Assembly: GCA_026261815.1 (NCBI GenBank) | Contig: JAMPIT010000230.1 | Coordinates: forward strand, 4,101,501-4,165,500 | Length of the DNA: 64,000 nt | Direction of reading: 5' to 3' | DNA from: Monarcha castaneiventris obscurior | Taxonomy: Eukaryota; Chordata; Aves; Passeriformes; Monarchidae | In this document: one piece after another, positions 37,183-47,520 of the stretch | Position numbering within the stretch: the stretch's first letter is position 1 | Layout of the letters: each line of letters starts with the position of its first letter | Notes under the pieces: model-generated | What the model was told of the DNA's origin: nothing | Database searches by the model: none | What the model saw: only the letters and a program-made list of their open reading frames with translations | Translations under genes and position numbers: made by a program

Positions 37183-38172
37183 TTCATCTGTAAGAAATCT
37201 GTGGACTATTACAGACACTGGAGCTTGCCTTTAGATGAAGACATGATTATACACTAAGTCAGTGTATTATTACACTTTCATTTTCTCTACTGAAAGGTCT
37301 ATTACCCTCTCTGTAGCATGATCTAATATCTGTTGAAGTTAGTGTGAGCTTTTCATTGAGTTTAATCGGCTCTGATTCATGATCTAAATGTGTGAGCCTG
37401 TTCATAACAGCTAGAATTAAACAGGGAATAAGAAGTGTGAAGAGGCAATCTTTAAAATCTATGTATTTATCTCTAGATCTGCTTCTCTATATATGTCTGT
37501 TTTCCATGTAAACACTTAGACATAACAGAATATCTGTCTGAAGATGGTAACATAATGTGTGAAGGAACCCAGTCTAAATTTAATCAAGTGGTTGTAAAGG
37601 GCAACATAGGTAAAGCTGATAGAAAGAAAAAGGAGATTTGTGAGTGAAAGGAAAAGATAGCAGTTTTCATGAGTAACCGTCCCAAAGAAGGGTTTTTTAT
37701 CATCGGCATATATTTTTTTTTGTTTGAGGTTAATTTCCTACCTTTTCTTACTCTGTCACTGCAATGAATATGCTTTGGGGTTTTTTATCTCTGAGTATTT
37801 TCCACAGATATTTTTGTCACTGTCACTAAAAGCTGGTTCTCTGAAGGCAGAGTGGACCCAACCCAAATCCATCAGCATGGAATCAGCTCTCTGAGGCTGT
37901 GCAAATCATATGGAAAATACTCCCATGTTTTTAATCTTGAAGCATGTGAAATAGGCCCTGAAGTCTGAATTTTTAATTATTTGAATTTTTTTCCAGAGCA
38001 AAATGCTCTGATAAGGACAAGACTAGGGCTTTAGGGCAGTTTTATATTACAGGAAAGGGCTCTCAGTCATCTTCAAGTACTTGACCTGAATTTGTTAATT
38101 CTCCTTTTACTGCTGTACGCATGAATGGACACACTGGTCAAACCAAGAAGTTGTTCAACAGTTCATCCTGTG

Positions 38173-38201
38173 GCTGATATTCAGTAGGTGCTGATATTCA
38201 G
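38173..38201 (+). repeat. Direct duplication, 12 bases, 17 bp period
   Basis: GCTGATATTCAG occurs at 38173-38184 and again at 38190-38201. The two copies are identical. Confidence 0.85.
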
Positions 38202-39513
38202 GAAACATTTAGGAGACCAACATATGCTGTACACAGAGGCATCCTACAGCATGAAGCCCTCATCTTCTCTTAGTCAGCAGTTCAGCACCTTTCTGAGTTT
38301 CATAAATACTGCTATGTTTTACAGCCAGTCTCAGTCCTCCCCACTGGTGTTCCAGTAAATTTTCTAGCAGAGTAGGGGATTTTACAATGTATTTGTTTCT
38401 TGACAACTCCAGCTCATTTGCATCTATTTTAAAGGCAATTCATTCACAAGCAACTTAGTTATACTCCAAAAGGAACTGTACATGCTACAGTTCTGCCCAC
38501 ACCTCACATGTCCCCACTTTCACTAACTGGTACAACTGCACAATTACAAATCCTTCATTGTGACAGCCAAAATTTCCACCAGTGGGAGTTACCTCTGTTG
38601 GAAAGCAGGCAAGGATATTATCCTGCAAATTGTGGTTGATTGCCATAAGGAGTCCATCCAAATGGAACTGCAGTTGCTCGGCTGCAGCAGTAGATGGATC
38701 ACTTTAAATCTATAGTATAGACAAGTGTAGGCTATAAATCAGTAAAAAATTCTCAGTGGACAAGCTATTTCAGCCACAATTATTTATTGTGGTGGAAATT
38801 AATACATTTGATGTGTGCATATAAAAGGTGACAGGACAACGACTGGGAGAACATAACATGGGATGTGGCTGTGGGCTGCAGACTGCTGGGAGAAAATTCT
38901 GCTTTGCATCAAGCTCTGGGAGAGACTGACACCACTCAAATCTTCTACAGTTTGTCACTGCCAACAGAGAAATCACCTGGCTAGTCCTGTGCTTTCTATA
39001 AGCAAAGGAAGACTAACATAAGTCAGCCACTAGCTTTTAAAATAAAAAAAAAAATATTTTAGTAATAACACAGTGCTGACAACTTCAAGCTCTCTAAAGG
39101 GCTCGCAGACACTTTCATCCAAAACCCTCTGCAGAGAGTAGAAATAACCTAAGGATTTGGGGCCAGGCTTACTGAATTTCCCTATCTACCCCTTTATCTT
39201 CCAGTCAACTGGCATCAACATCAATTACTGAGCATACTACAGGAAATGAGAATGCTTTTCATACTATATTATTGGTCCATAAATCATATTTTGATTCAGT
39301 GAACCTAGAAACTCAAAATGGAGGCTGAATCGTGCTAAGTAGCAAGAAGGCAGGTGGAGAATGGGGAACACTGTGGCTTGTGTAGGGACAGAGGAAGGGA
39401 GTGGCCATGGCACAAACCCAGAAACCTTCCCCCTGGGGGTCCCCATGTTTGCAGTGGCCCTGCCAGAAAACACTGTTGAGGATGTGGCCCCATCCCACAA
39501 CTTCCCTCTTTGC

Positions 39514-39549
39514 CATCCTTCTCCTATCTCTCATCCTTCTCCTATCTCA
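39514..39549 (+). repeat. Two-copy tandem repeat, 18 bp unit
   Basis: CATCCTTCTCCTATCTCT at 39514-39531 is followed directly by CATCCTTCTCCTATCTCA at 39532-39549, differing only at the last base. The near-identity implies a recent slippage event or an allele that may vary in copy number. Confidence 0.92.
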
Positions 39550-39667
39550 TGACTCTTCACCACTTGGTCCAAAGAGGCAGAGGAGCAGAAAGCACTGAGA
39601 GGAGGCTGGAAAACTCTGTCTGGAGGTGCAGGACATGTTTGTGTGACAAAAACTCTGTGCCTTTTGG

Positions 39668-39758
39668 GCACCCTGAGCTATAGGATGTGTCCCTGCTCTG
39701 GACTTGATCTTAGATGTTTTTTTTCGACCTAAATGATTCTGTGATTCTCTGTAGCATG
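39668..39758 (+). mobile_element. CR1 LINE 3' terminal scrap
   Basis: The last part of a CR1 copy is recognisable: GATAGG-like sequence with ATGTGTCCCTGC near 39684, TGGACTTGATCTTAGATG at about 39698-39716, CGACCTAAATGATTCTGTGATTCT at 39725-39748. The end carries the ATTCTGTG-type terminal repeat. The block between the 'gatgatctt' and 'ccaacc' words has collapsed into a T run. Sequence further upstream does not match the CR1 3' region well enough to include. Confidence 0.8.
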
Positions 39759-42700
39759 TTCTGCTTGCCCCACACACAGCCAGAATAACTTGGATTGTGA
39801 CACAGGTAGCACCAAACCTGTGGATGAACATTGCTCTTTTAAGAATAGCATAAAAATTCTACTGCAGACAACCAGCTTATTAATTAAACTTTTCTCTTGT
39901 AACAACATGACATCCCTAGGGAGCTGGTTCAGACAGGAAATGAGGATAAAAAGGAAGGAGATATAATTTAGGGCAATTGTAATTTTTTTTGACATTCCCA
40001 TTTTGATGCACTTAGCAGGGGTGGGCAGGTTGTCTGATCAAATTTACATTTGCCCTCACGACCTCAGTCTGCCTTAATAGCAGTGGAGACGAGTAGGCAC
40101 TGCAAAGGCACGACTCACCTCATGAAAGCAGACATCTGAGTCAAGAGAAGCCCCCAGAAGTGCCTATTTCTTTCCATTGATTATATAGGTCAGATGTAAG
40201 TGCTCACATTACAGATGTATAAAGATGGGGGTCATGAAGACGCTGCAGAAAAGCACTTTCTACCTGTCCATCCACCAAACATAAAATAAGCCAATCAATT
40301 ATATGGTTAAATCTTTTGGGCAGGAAATATCTTCCTGACATGCTGGTGCAGGTAAAAATCTGGGAATAGCAGTGAAGGCTCTCAGAAATATCAGAAGAGA
40401 AATAATAATAATTTATGTGTCTTATTTCACAGGGTGGAAACTCAAGCGCTACACTGAGATCTGTCACAGGATCTATGAAATATGACTGACATTAAAAGAA
40501 AGATAAAAAAAAGGGTAATTTGGTAACCTCATAACTATTCTGGGTTAAATTAGTTTTTATCATTTTAGAGGATTAGGTTTCCACATAAACTTTTATTGGC
40601 TACAACATCTTTATTACTTGAATCAAATAGAGTCTAGTTTTCTGGATCTTATTTTGGTCTTGCAGAGATACTTAATTTTATTAGATTGTTTGATCTTGTC
40701 TAAGTGCAGCTGTTAATCAGTCCCTTTCTACATCCTCCTTTCTTCCTCTGCCTTTTCTGGTAAATTATTTCTGCCATTAAGAGCAAAATCTGCTAGTCTT
40801 AGTAAAATTCATCCTGCCCAGTACTAAAATAGGAAAATTTAACATGATTTCCAGAAACCCAGATGCTTTTCAAAGGGCACCTATCAGGTAGATCAAGGAA
40901 GATCTTGGTTGTTTTGGGCAGCCTTGTTTTGCTTGCCTCTGTGTGTTGTTTAATATTCATTGGTCATTAGCCCCACACATAATTTGCACTGGATTTCTGA
41001 GGATTTAGATCTTCTTGCTTTGATTACATATATAAAAATATCAGACGATCTCAATTATTTTCGTGCATTGCACTTAAATATATATAAATGTTGTCAACAG
41101 GGACAGTTGTGAGATATTTTCTATTTTGTATTTCTTCTCATACACAGATTTTTTCTGAGTTAACCTAGTCTCGGTCTTCTTGAATCTCAAAGATTTTCTA
41201 AATGCCTTTTTTTCTGCCTTTCTAATGCAAAAATAAAAATAGCCTGCTAAAAAAAAGGAACAGGTATCTGTTCTCTATAAATAGAAAGTTGTTTTGTTGT
41301 TTTCCAGACTGCTAGCTATCCAATGCTACACCGTATAGAAATATATTGTCAATTTATGCAGAAAACCAAGGAACACAAATTAACAAGGAGGATGAAAAGA
41401 AAACCGATGGTGGACTGATCTGTTCTTTCAGCATCTACAGTCTGATCTTACAAAAGTCCTAATTTATTTTTACACCACCTAGGGTGTAAAAAGCTAAAAA
41501 TGGAGTTAAATTAGCCATTGTATTTCTCTATAACACACTATGTGCATGTACAGTTTCTAAGAAAACACCAATGTTCAGCATATACACAAAGATTGAAAGG
41601 TACAGTTGAGAGTCTGCTGTCCCAAACTGGATTAGATTCAAAGAAGATAATGAGGTGATAGGAAGGATGCTCTAAAGTTGTTTATTTTATATTTATTGTG
41701 GACCTCTAAGGACCCCCAAAGGGCATTGTTAGTAGATAGGCAGTCAGTCCACACCATCATCTGGTTATAATTTTGTTCTTTTCATCTGTGAACCCAATAA
41801 GTGATTGCAAATATGTAAGTGGTTCAAGAGCTGCTGTAATTTGTGGGGAGTTTCTCTAGTGTTTGTTTTGGTTTTTGTTTTCTTTTCTGTTCACTTTAGT
41901 TTTGTTGTGTTTGTCTCATATGATGCAGTTTCAGCAGAGAGGATGTAAATAGCCAGACTTTCTAGCTTGTCCCCCAAATAAATCAGAGTTTTTCTCTACC
42001 ACCTCTGTGGTGGCCCAAGGAGGGCACAGAAATCCTCTTTGTATGTGGGGTCATATCAATGCATTGTTTGTGGAGGGTTGTGTTAAGCCAAGTGACACTA
42101 ACTGGGTTCACCAGCAGCACCCACCCTCCTAATCTGGTCCATTCACAGCTGTGCACACTTGGGCCCACTGTGTGTCTGAGAAGGCAATTTCCCCCTGATT
42201 TTGGTTGTTTGCAGCATGTTGACTTCTAGGATAGAAGAAGTGATGCTCAGCTGCAGTGACCCAGCAGTGCGTGCTCCTCTCTCAGCACTATGGCAAGTAA
42301 ATCAAGAGTGTCCCTCCCTTCCAGACTGTTCATCAGCCCATGGGCTCTTGCAGCCCCTGTGTCACATATTTTGTGCACATAATATACTCTTTGCAGCTAA
42401 GAATTTGGCCTGAAAGGAGAAATTGCTGCAGCAGCTCAGGGACATTTCTTGTGTAGCTGTATTTTTCTTGTCCTTACCAGTTCATTCCACTTCAGAAGTT
42501 TAACAGGCTGAGCAGGACTTTGAGTTAGAAAATCTCAGTTGTGCAAAATGCAGTTTAACAAATTCCCTACAGTACAGAAACAATATTAACAGTAGATGAT
42601 AATTAGAGTTATTGGAGCCTGATTGTTAATTGGGCTGTTACAAATGAAACACATGGATCATTAAAAGGACATCAAACATGGTGGCTTGCAGTAGGGACAG

Positions 42701-43635
42701 CAGGCTTTGGCAGAGACAAATTGTTCATTAAGGCCATATGATGACTGTAAGTAGCAGTTGTTAACACCAAATTTCACTCTAATGGGATGCTCTTTGGTGC
42801 CTGGCTAATTTCCCTTATCTTCTCGTGATTCTTTAATGGGCTTTTCCTTTCCTGTGTGTTGTCTTTGGCTTTGTCACTGTCAGCTGTGCTCACTGGCCCT
42901 GACAGTCTCCTGGCAGGTTTTCTGTTTGCCTGTTTGTTTGTGCAGCCACTCCTTAACTAAGTCACTGCTGTACACCAGACACATCAGTCCTTTGTAGCTT
43001 GGTGGGAGCACTCAGTGCTCATGAGAGTCTCCTATTTTTCTTTATTATCCTAGTTGTTTCTCTTTTCTGTTCTACTATGGCTACCAGCACAGCCAAAGTG
43101 CCAGACTTAAAAATACCTGTTGCTCTTCCCCCAAACTGAGCGACCAGAAGCAATCCCACCAAAATGACAGAATATGATATCAACATAAGCAAAATCAGGA
43201 GCAAGGCCTCAGTAAAGAGATCCTCCAGAAATGCCAAGGTGATATCATAGTGCTCTAAGAGAAAGTTGATTCTGGGGAAACATTTCAGCTAGGATATCTT
43301 AGGTGTTTTAGACTAATTTCAGGATAGACCTTTATTTTTCTGGTATTTAATTTCCAGGGGAGTTCTGCTCTCAGCAGCATTTGGCAGTAGTCCTCTGATG
43401 CACAACAGGCAGCCTGCTCATTAGTCCTGTATTTAAGTGTTTTTTAGTCACACTTTCAAGCTTTCCATCCCTTCAGTTGCACAGATACTTTTATTGAATT
43501 TCACTTTCTTTTTCAGGCCTTTCCAGAATTTTTTAGCCCTTGCTTGCAGAGAGGGAGCCTCAAAAAATTTCTGAGGGCATGTAGATGGCCAAGAAAAGAG
43601 TTAAGAGGGGACAGATAGTCCATTCCAGTTTTGTC
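39759..43635. other. Intergenic or intronic DNA, no gene seen
   Basis: No gene was recognised. A short hairpin (TTTTTACACC, six-base loop, GGTGTAAAAA) lies at 41467-41492, about what chance allows. The 42540-42840 part is a candidate regulatory block. A hydrophobic minus-strand frame within 43019-43288 is discussed as a finding and is not annotated as a gene. Confidence 0.7.
42540..42840. promoter_or_regulatory. Candidate ATTA-rich regulatory block
   Basis: GATAATTAGAG near 42598, GTTATTGG near 42608, TTGTTAATTGGGC at about 42624-42636, ATCATTAAAAGG near 42658 and TTCATTAAGGCC at about 42724-42735 cluster in mixed sequence with no homopolymers. The pattern resembles conserved non-coding elements near developmental genes. 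No conservation evidence is available from this one sequence. Confidence 0.25.
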
Positions 43636-43639
43636 TCAA

Positions 43640-43965
43640 ATAAGTGAAGGAGTACTTGAAAGTGCCTACAAGAAAGCTGGAGAGTGACTTTCTGCAAGGG
43701 CAAATAGAGATAGAACAATGGAAAATGGCTTTAAACAGACAGAGAGTAGGTTTAGATTGGATATTAGGAGGACACTCTTTACTGTGAGGCATTGCAACAG
43801 GTTGCCCAGAGAAGTTTTGGATGTCCCATCTCTCCAAGGCCAGGCTGGATGGGACTGTGAGCAACCTGCTCTAGTGGAAGGTGTCCCTGCATAGACAGTG
43901 GGGGTGAAACTAGATGATCTTTAAGGTCTCTTCCAGCCCAGGTCACTTTAGGATTCTATTCCATG
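43640..43965 (+). mobile_element. CR1 LINE, 5'-truncated copy (3' end)
   Basis: The plus strand holds a clear CR1 3' end of a different subfamily from the one near 15 kb. Landmarks in order are GTGCCTACAAGAAAGCTGGAGAG near 43661, ATGGCTTTAAACAGACAGAGAG near 43724, TTTAGATTGGATATTAGGAG at about 43751-43770, and CAACAGGTTGCCCAGAGAAG at about 43796-43815. AGGCCAGGCTGGATGGGACT lies near 43838, then GGAAGGTGTCCCTGC and TAGATGATCTTTAAGGTCTCTTCC near 43911-43934. The final tail unit is blurred (GGATTCTATTCCATGA). There is no coding sequence in this portion. Confidence 0.94.
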
Positions 43966-44406
43966 ACTTCTGGGGCTCATGGCAATGTGCTTTCAGTTTG
44001 ATTCACCCTTGATCAGCATCTTATGCTGTATTTTCACATCCAGTGGGATCTGGCTGGGTGCAGCCATGCCTGGATGTGATCACCTGCAGACCCAGCGCAG
44101 GTAGCTTTATGAATTGACCAAATGTGTTCATGCTTTTGCAATCCATATGAAGCAAAATAACCAGGTACTGCTCTGGGGAATGGGACTGCCAGTTTGGGGC
44201 ACCTCTGCTTGAAAAACTAGACTGAATAAATTAATATAGATCCCCTGACAAACTGCTGCTGCATCTGTATGGTTCTGAGGAATCTGAGGGTCACTGGTGT
44301 CCTTCAGAGACAAGCTCACAGCAGACACAAGGTGTGATAACAGCATCCATCCCCACACAGGCCTTGATTCTGCTGCTGATTTTGTCAGCAGAAGTGTTTT
44401 CCCATG

Positions 44407-44447
44407 AGGAAACCCTCTGACATAAGGAAACCCTCTGACATGAGGAC
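44407..44447 (+). repeat. Tandem repeat, 18 bp unit, about 2.3 copies
   Basis: AGGAAACCCTCTGACATA is followed directly by AGGAAACCCTCTGACATG and then by the start of a third unit, AGGAC. The unit is a multiple of three, so any frame through it would stay open, which explains the repeated peptide word seen in one minus-strand frame. Confidence 0.9.
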
Positions 44448-47404
44448 TCCCCAGGCTGGAAAAGGCCATCTGCAGACAGGGATTTGTACCATGGTGACCT
44501 GTGCTCTATGGCGGTAGAAATCACTTTGATCATAGACTTGCTTTCAATAAAGACAAAGTGATACTTCTCTCTTGTTGGTAAGATTAATACATCATATGTA
44601 ATCTAAACACTGTCTCTGAAATTGTCTGGCTTGAATTTTGGGTAAGGCAAATGGTATTTTTTTCATCTTCCTGCTTACAGCACCCTTCGGTTGAAGAAAT
44701 AGCTTTTCACAGGAGAGACCACATTTTGCAATGCTTTAATCTTTGTAAATGTGGAAATCTGATCTTTATAATCACTTCCAATTATTTCTTATAGCAGACC
44801 TTTCTAACCCTAAGAGGTTATTGATGTAATTGTGTTTCCTCCTTGTTAGGCAAATGATACCCTGTAAAGTGTCTTGAGCAAAATTAATGGCTCCATTTTT
44901 TATTGATCTGTTTGTCTCATGCAATTGATTTACCTTTCAGTACTGATTGGCTGATGATACTCACAGTAAGAGCTGCTAAATAAATCCTTTTCTCTTGCAA
45001 AGCATCACAAAAGAAATTGCCCACTGAAATCTTTCTCTTTTCAGTAGGGGTTTAACTGATGCAGAAAGGAGACTTGTCACAATGAATAAAAACTAAAGGT
45101 TGTGGTTTTTTTATAATGGGAGAAAATAATTCCTGACAATTGAATCTGCTTTTTCTTGTCACAGGCAGACTATTCCCTATGGAAAATACCCTTCTCCCTA
45201 AAATATCCTTCCCTTGTAATTTTAACTAATCATCAAGTTTACTAAACCAGTCAAAGAGGATGAAAGATGGGCAGTGGATGTCTACAGGATGTGAAGCTTC
45301 TCTTTTCTGTGATGTTACCAGCAATACCTTGGTGTCATCCAGTCAGGAGTCCAGTATGGGACATTTTAAAATCAGTCCTTACCCCTACTGAAAGGGATGT
45401 ACCAGCCTGGAGATTCAAAGGCAAAACTTCTTTAAGACATTGGAGGCTTGCTCTTTCCTTTTCCTCTCTAATCATCTCCAGGACTATCTTTTAAATGCTG
45501 AAGATATCAGATGCATACAGTACAAAGTTTTTCCAAAAGTGTCAAAGCCTTAAAAACACAAAAGCAAAGACTGGGATATTATTGTGCAACATGAGTTCAG
45601 GTGTGAAATGTGCTTGGATCCACCAGCCTGGGCCAGTCCTGCTTTGGGGGACAGAAAGGGTCTGGAGACCATTCCCTTGTGAGCATTTTAAGGCTCTGGT
45701 CCCAAGCAGCAGGCTTGGATAAGATGTTGACAATTTTTACCACCTCCAAACATGAACAAGAGGTGTTTGTGCTCAGTACTCAAGCTCTTGGCAGTTTTCC
45801 CACCTGTACAGCATCACAGGGAGTCAGAATTCCAGAGCTAAAGTATTAGGTACCATTGACGTGTGATTTTAAAGTATGTTATTTGAAATCAAGAGTTATG
45901 CTGTCCATAGAAACATACCAGGAGAATGAGGATCCAAAACCACCTTCCTCATGCTGAAGTTAGCAGTATGACACCTTTTTTTCAGGAGTAGGACATGAGA
46001 AATCTGGTTCCACAAGAGTTGCTGAAGGTCAGAAATGATGAGATAATCAGAATTGGGCCCTTTGATTTTTTCTTCTGTTCTGTTCTCACCTTCTAACCTG
46101 CTGCTTCTTTCCATCAGAAAATGCAGAGCGATATTAATTTCTCTCACACAAACCACATGCTCTTATTAAACAGACTCCTGCACCTGGCTCATGGCTCCTT
46201 GAGAGCTCCTTTGCATATCCCACTCTCTAATTGCCAGCCACAGTGACCTTCAAGTGCTTTGTGCAAAATGCTGGAGAATGACCAAGAGCAACATTTTAAT
46301 AACTTCACTAGGCTGTTAAAATGTGTGTGTGGGGGAAAAAGTCTACTTTATTGTGTGTAACAGCTGGTACTCATTTCAATAGGATTTACTGAAAAACTTT
46401 TTTGCTTCTGGGTTTAGGATGACTTATAATTGATCCCAAGAGGACAGCTCAACTAATTTCTGAACAAAACATAATTATGATAAGTATTTTGGAAAATTTA
46501 ATTATTCTGCCCTTGGGAACTTACAGCCTTTAGAAGAGATCTGCTTCTTATCACATTTATTTGGACTGGTGATTTGCAAAGGGACAAATAACATTTAACT
46601 CCCATCATAAAACAACCTTAATTTTGGCCTCATTAAATAATGAATCAAGGCACATATACTTTACTCCAAATGGCATTGGTGTGTGGGCCAAGACCCAGGT
46701 CCTCAAAGGCATACAACTGTCCAGATAGGAATTAGCCATCTAATACTTGGTGATTTTGATGGAATTATTTACTTAACAGCTGCTGTGGGTCTGAGACTAA
46801 ATCCTAGTGGGGAACTGGGTACCAGCTGGCACATGTGATGCTGCATAAATGCTGATGTTGCACAGCAGTGACTGAGATACTGAGAGAGCAGCTCTGACAC
46901 CATTGGCTGATAAATGTGGGAGATGATGGCTCAGGCAGCAGAGGCAGAAAGCAGAGCAATGTCAGTGGCATCAGGCAGAGAAAGGAAACCATTTCACACA
47001 AGGGCAGCAAAGACCCCACTCTTTCAAGCATGAGAATAAATTTTTCATGATTCACTATTTCTCTATTGCTCAAGTGTATTGACGAACATCCTCTGAACAG
47101 TGTCATATTTTGTGGGTTCAGACATCCTCTTGAGCACCTGGCAAAAATATATCGAGGCAAAGATCAGAGGTAAAGGGTTACACATTAAAGTAATAGCAAA
47201 TTTTCTACAGCCTGGTAACATTTGGATTTTGGTTTCCACAACTCCTGTTGGAGATGTGATCTCACCAACAAAATTTTCATTTTTCCAGCAAAAGATGCTT
47301 AGAACAATAGATTCCTGATTTGTTTAAAGAGGGACCTATCAGAGTTAAATATGGTTTCTGCTCCTAGACTCCAGGAAAGACAGTATAGAAATGTTTTAAG
47401 TGAA

Positions 47405-47520
47405 AAAAAAATTGTGAAAAGTGAAAAACCTTTAAAATGAAAAAACAAACAGCAAACAACCAAGTCCCATAACCAACCAAACTGCAAAACAAAACAGAAC
47501 AACAGCAAGGGGGAAATAAA
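47405..47520 (+). repeat. A- and AC-rich low-complexity region
   Basis: The first part is runs of A separated by single G or T bases; the second is AAC, CCAA and AAAACA words. No fixed unit is evident. It could be a degraded simple repeat. Confidence 0.6.

Larger units (their letters stand above)
33975..39667. other. Intergenic or intronic DNA, no gene seen
   Basis: No exon or repeat family was recognised. Small local duplications occur at 37082-37182 and at 38173-38201. An 18 bp tandem repeat lies at 39514-39549 and is listed separately. Frames at 36335-36894 overlap on both strands and show no domain. Confidence 0.7.

Noticed and set aside
41467..41492. Inverted repeat TTTTTACACC with six-base loop
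   Set aside because: A 10 bp stem of this kind is expected about once by chance in a window of this size.
44407..44469. Repeated peptide word in a minus-strand frame, resembling a repeat protein
   Set aside because: It is produced by the 18 bp DNA tandem repeat, whose unit is a multiple of three.
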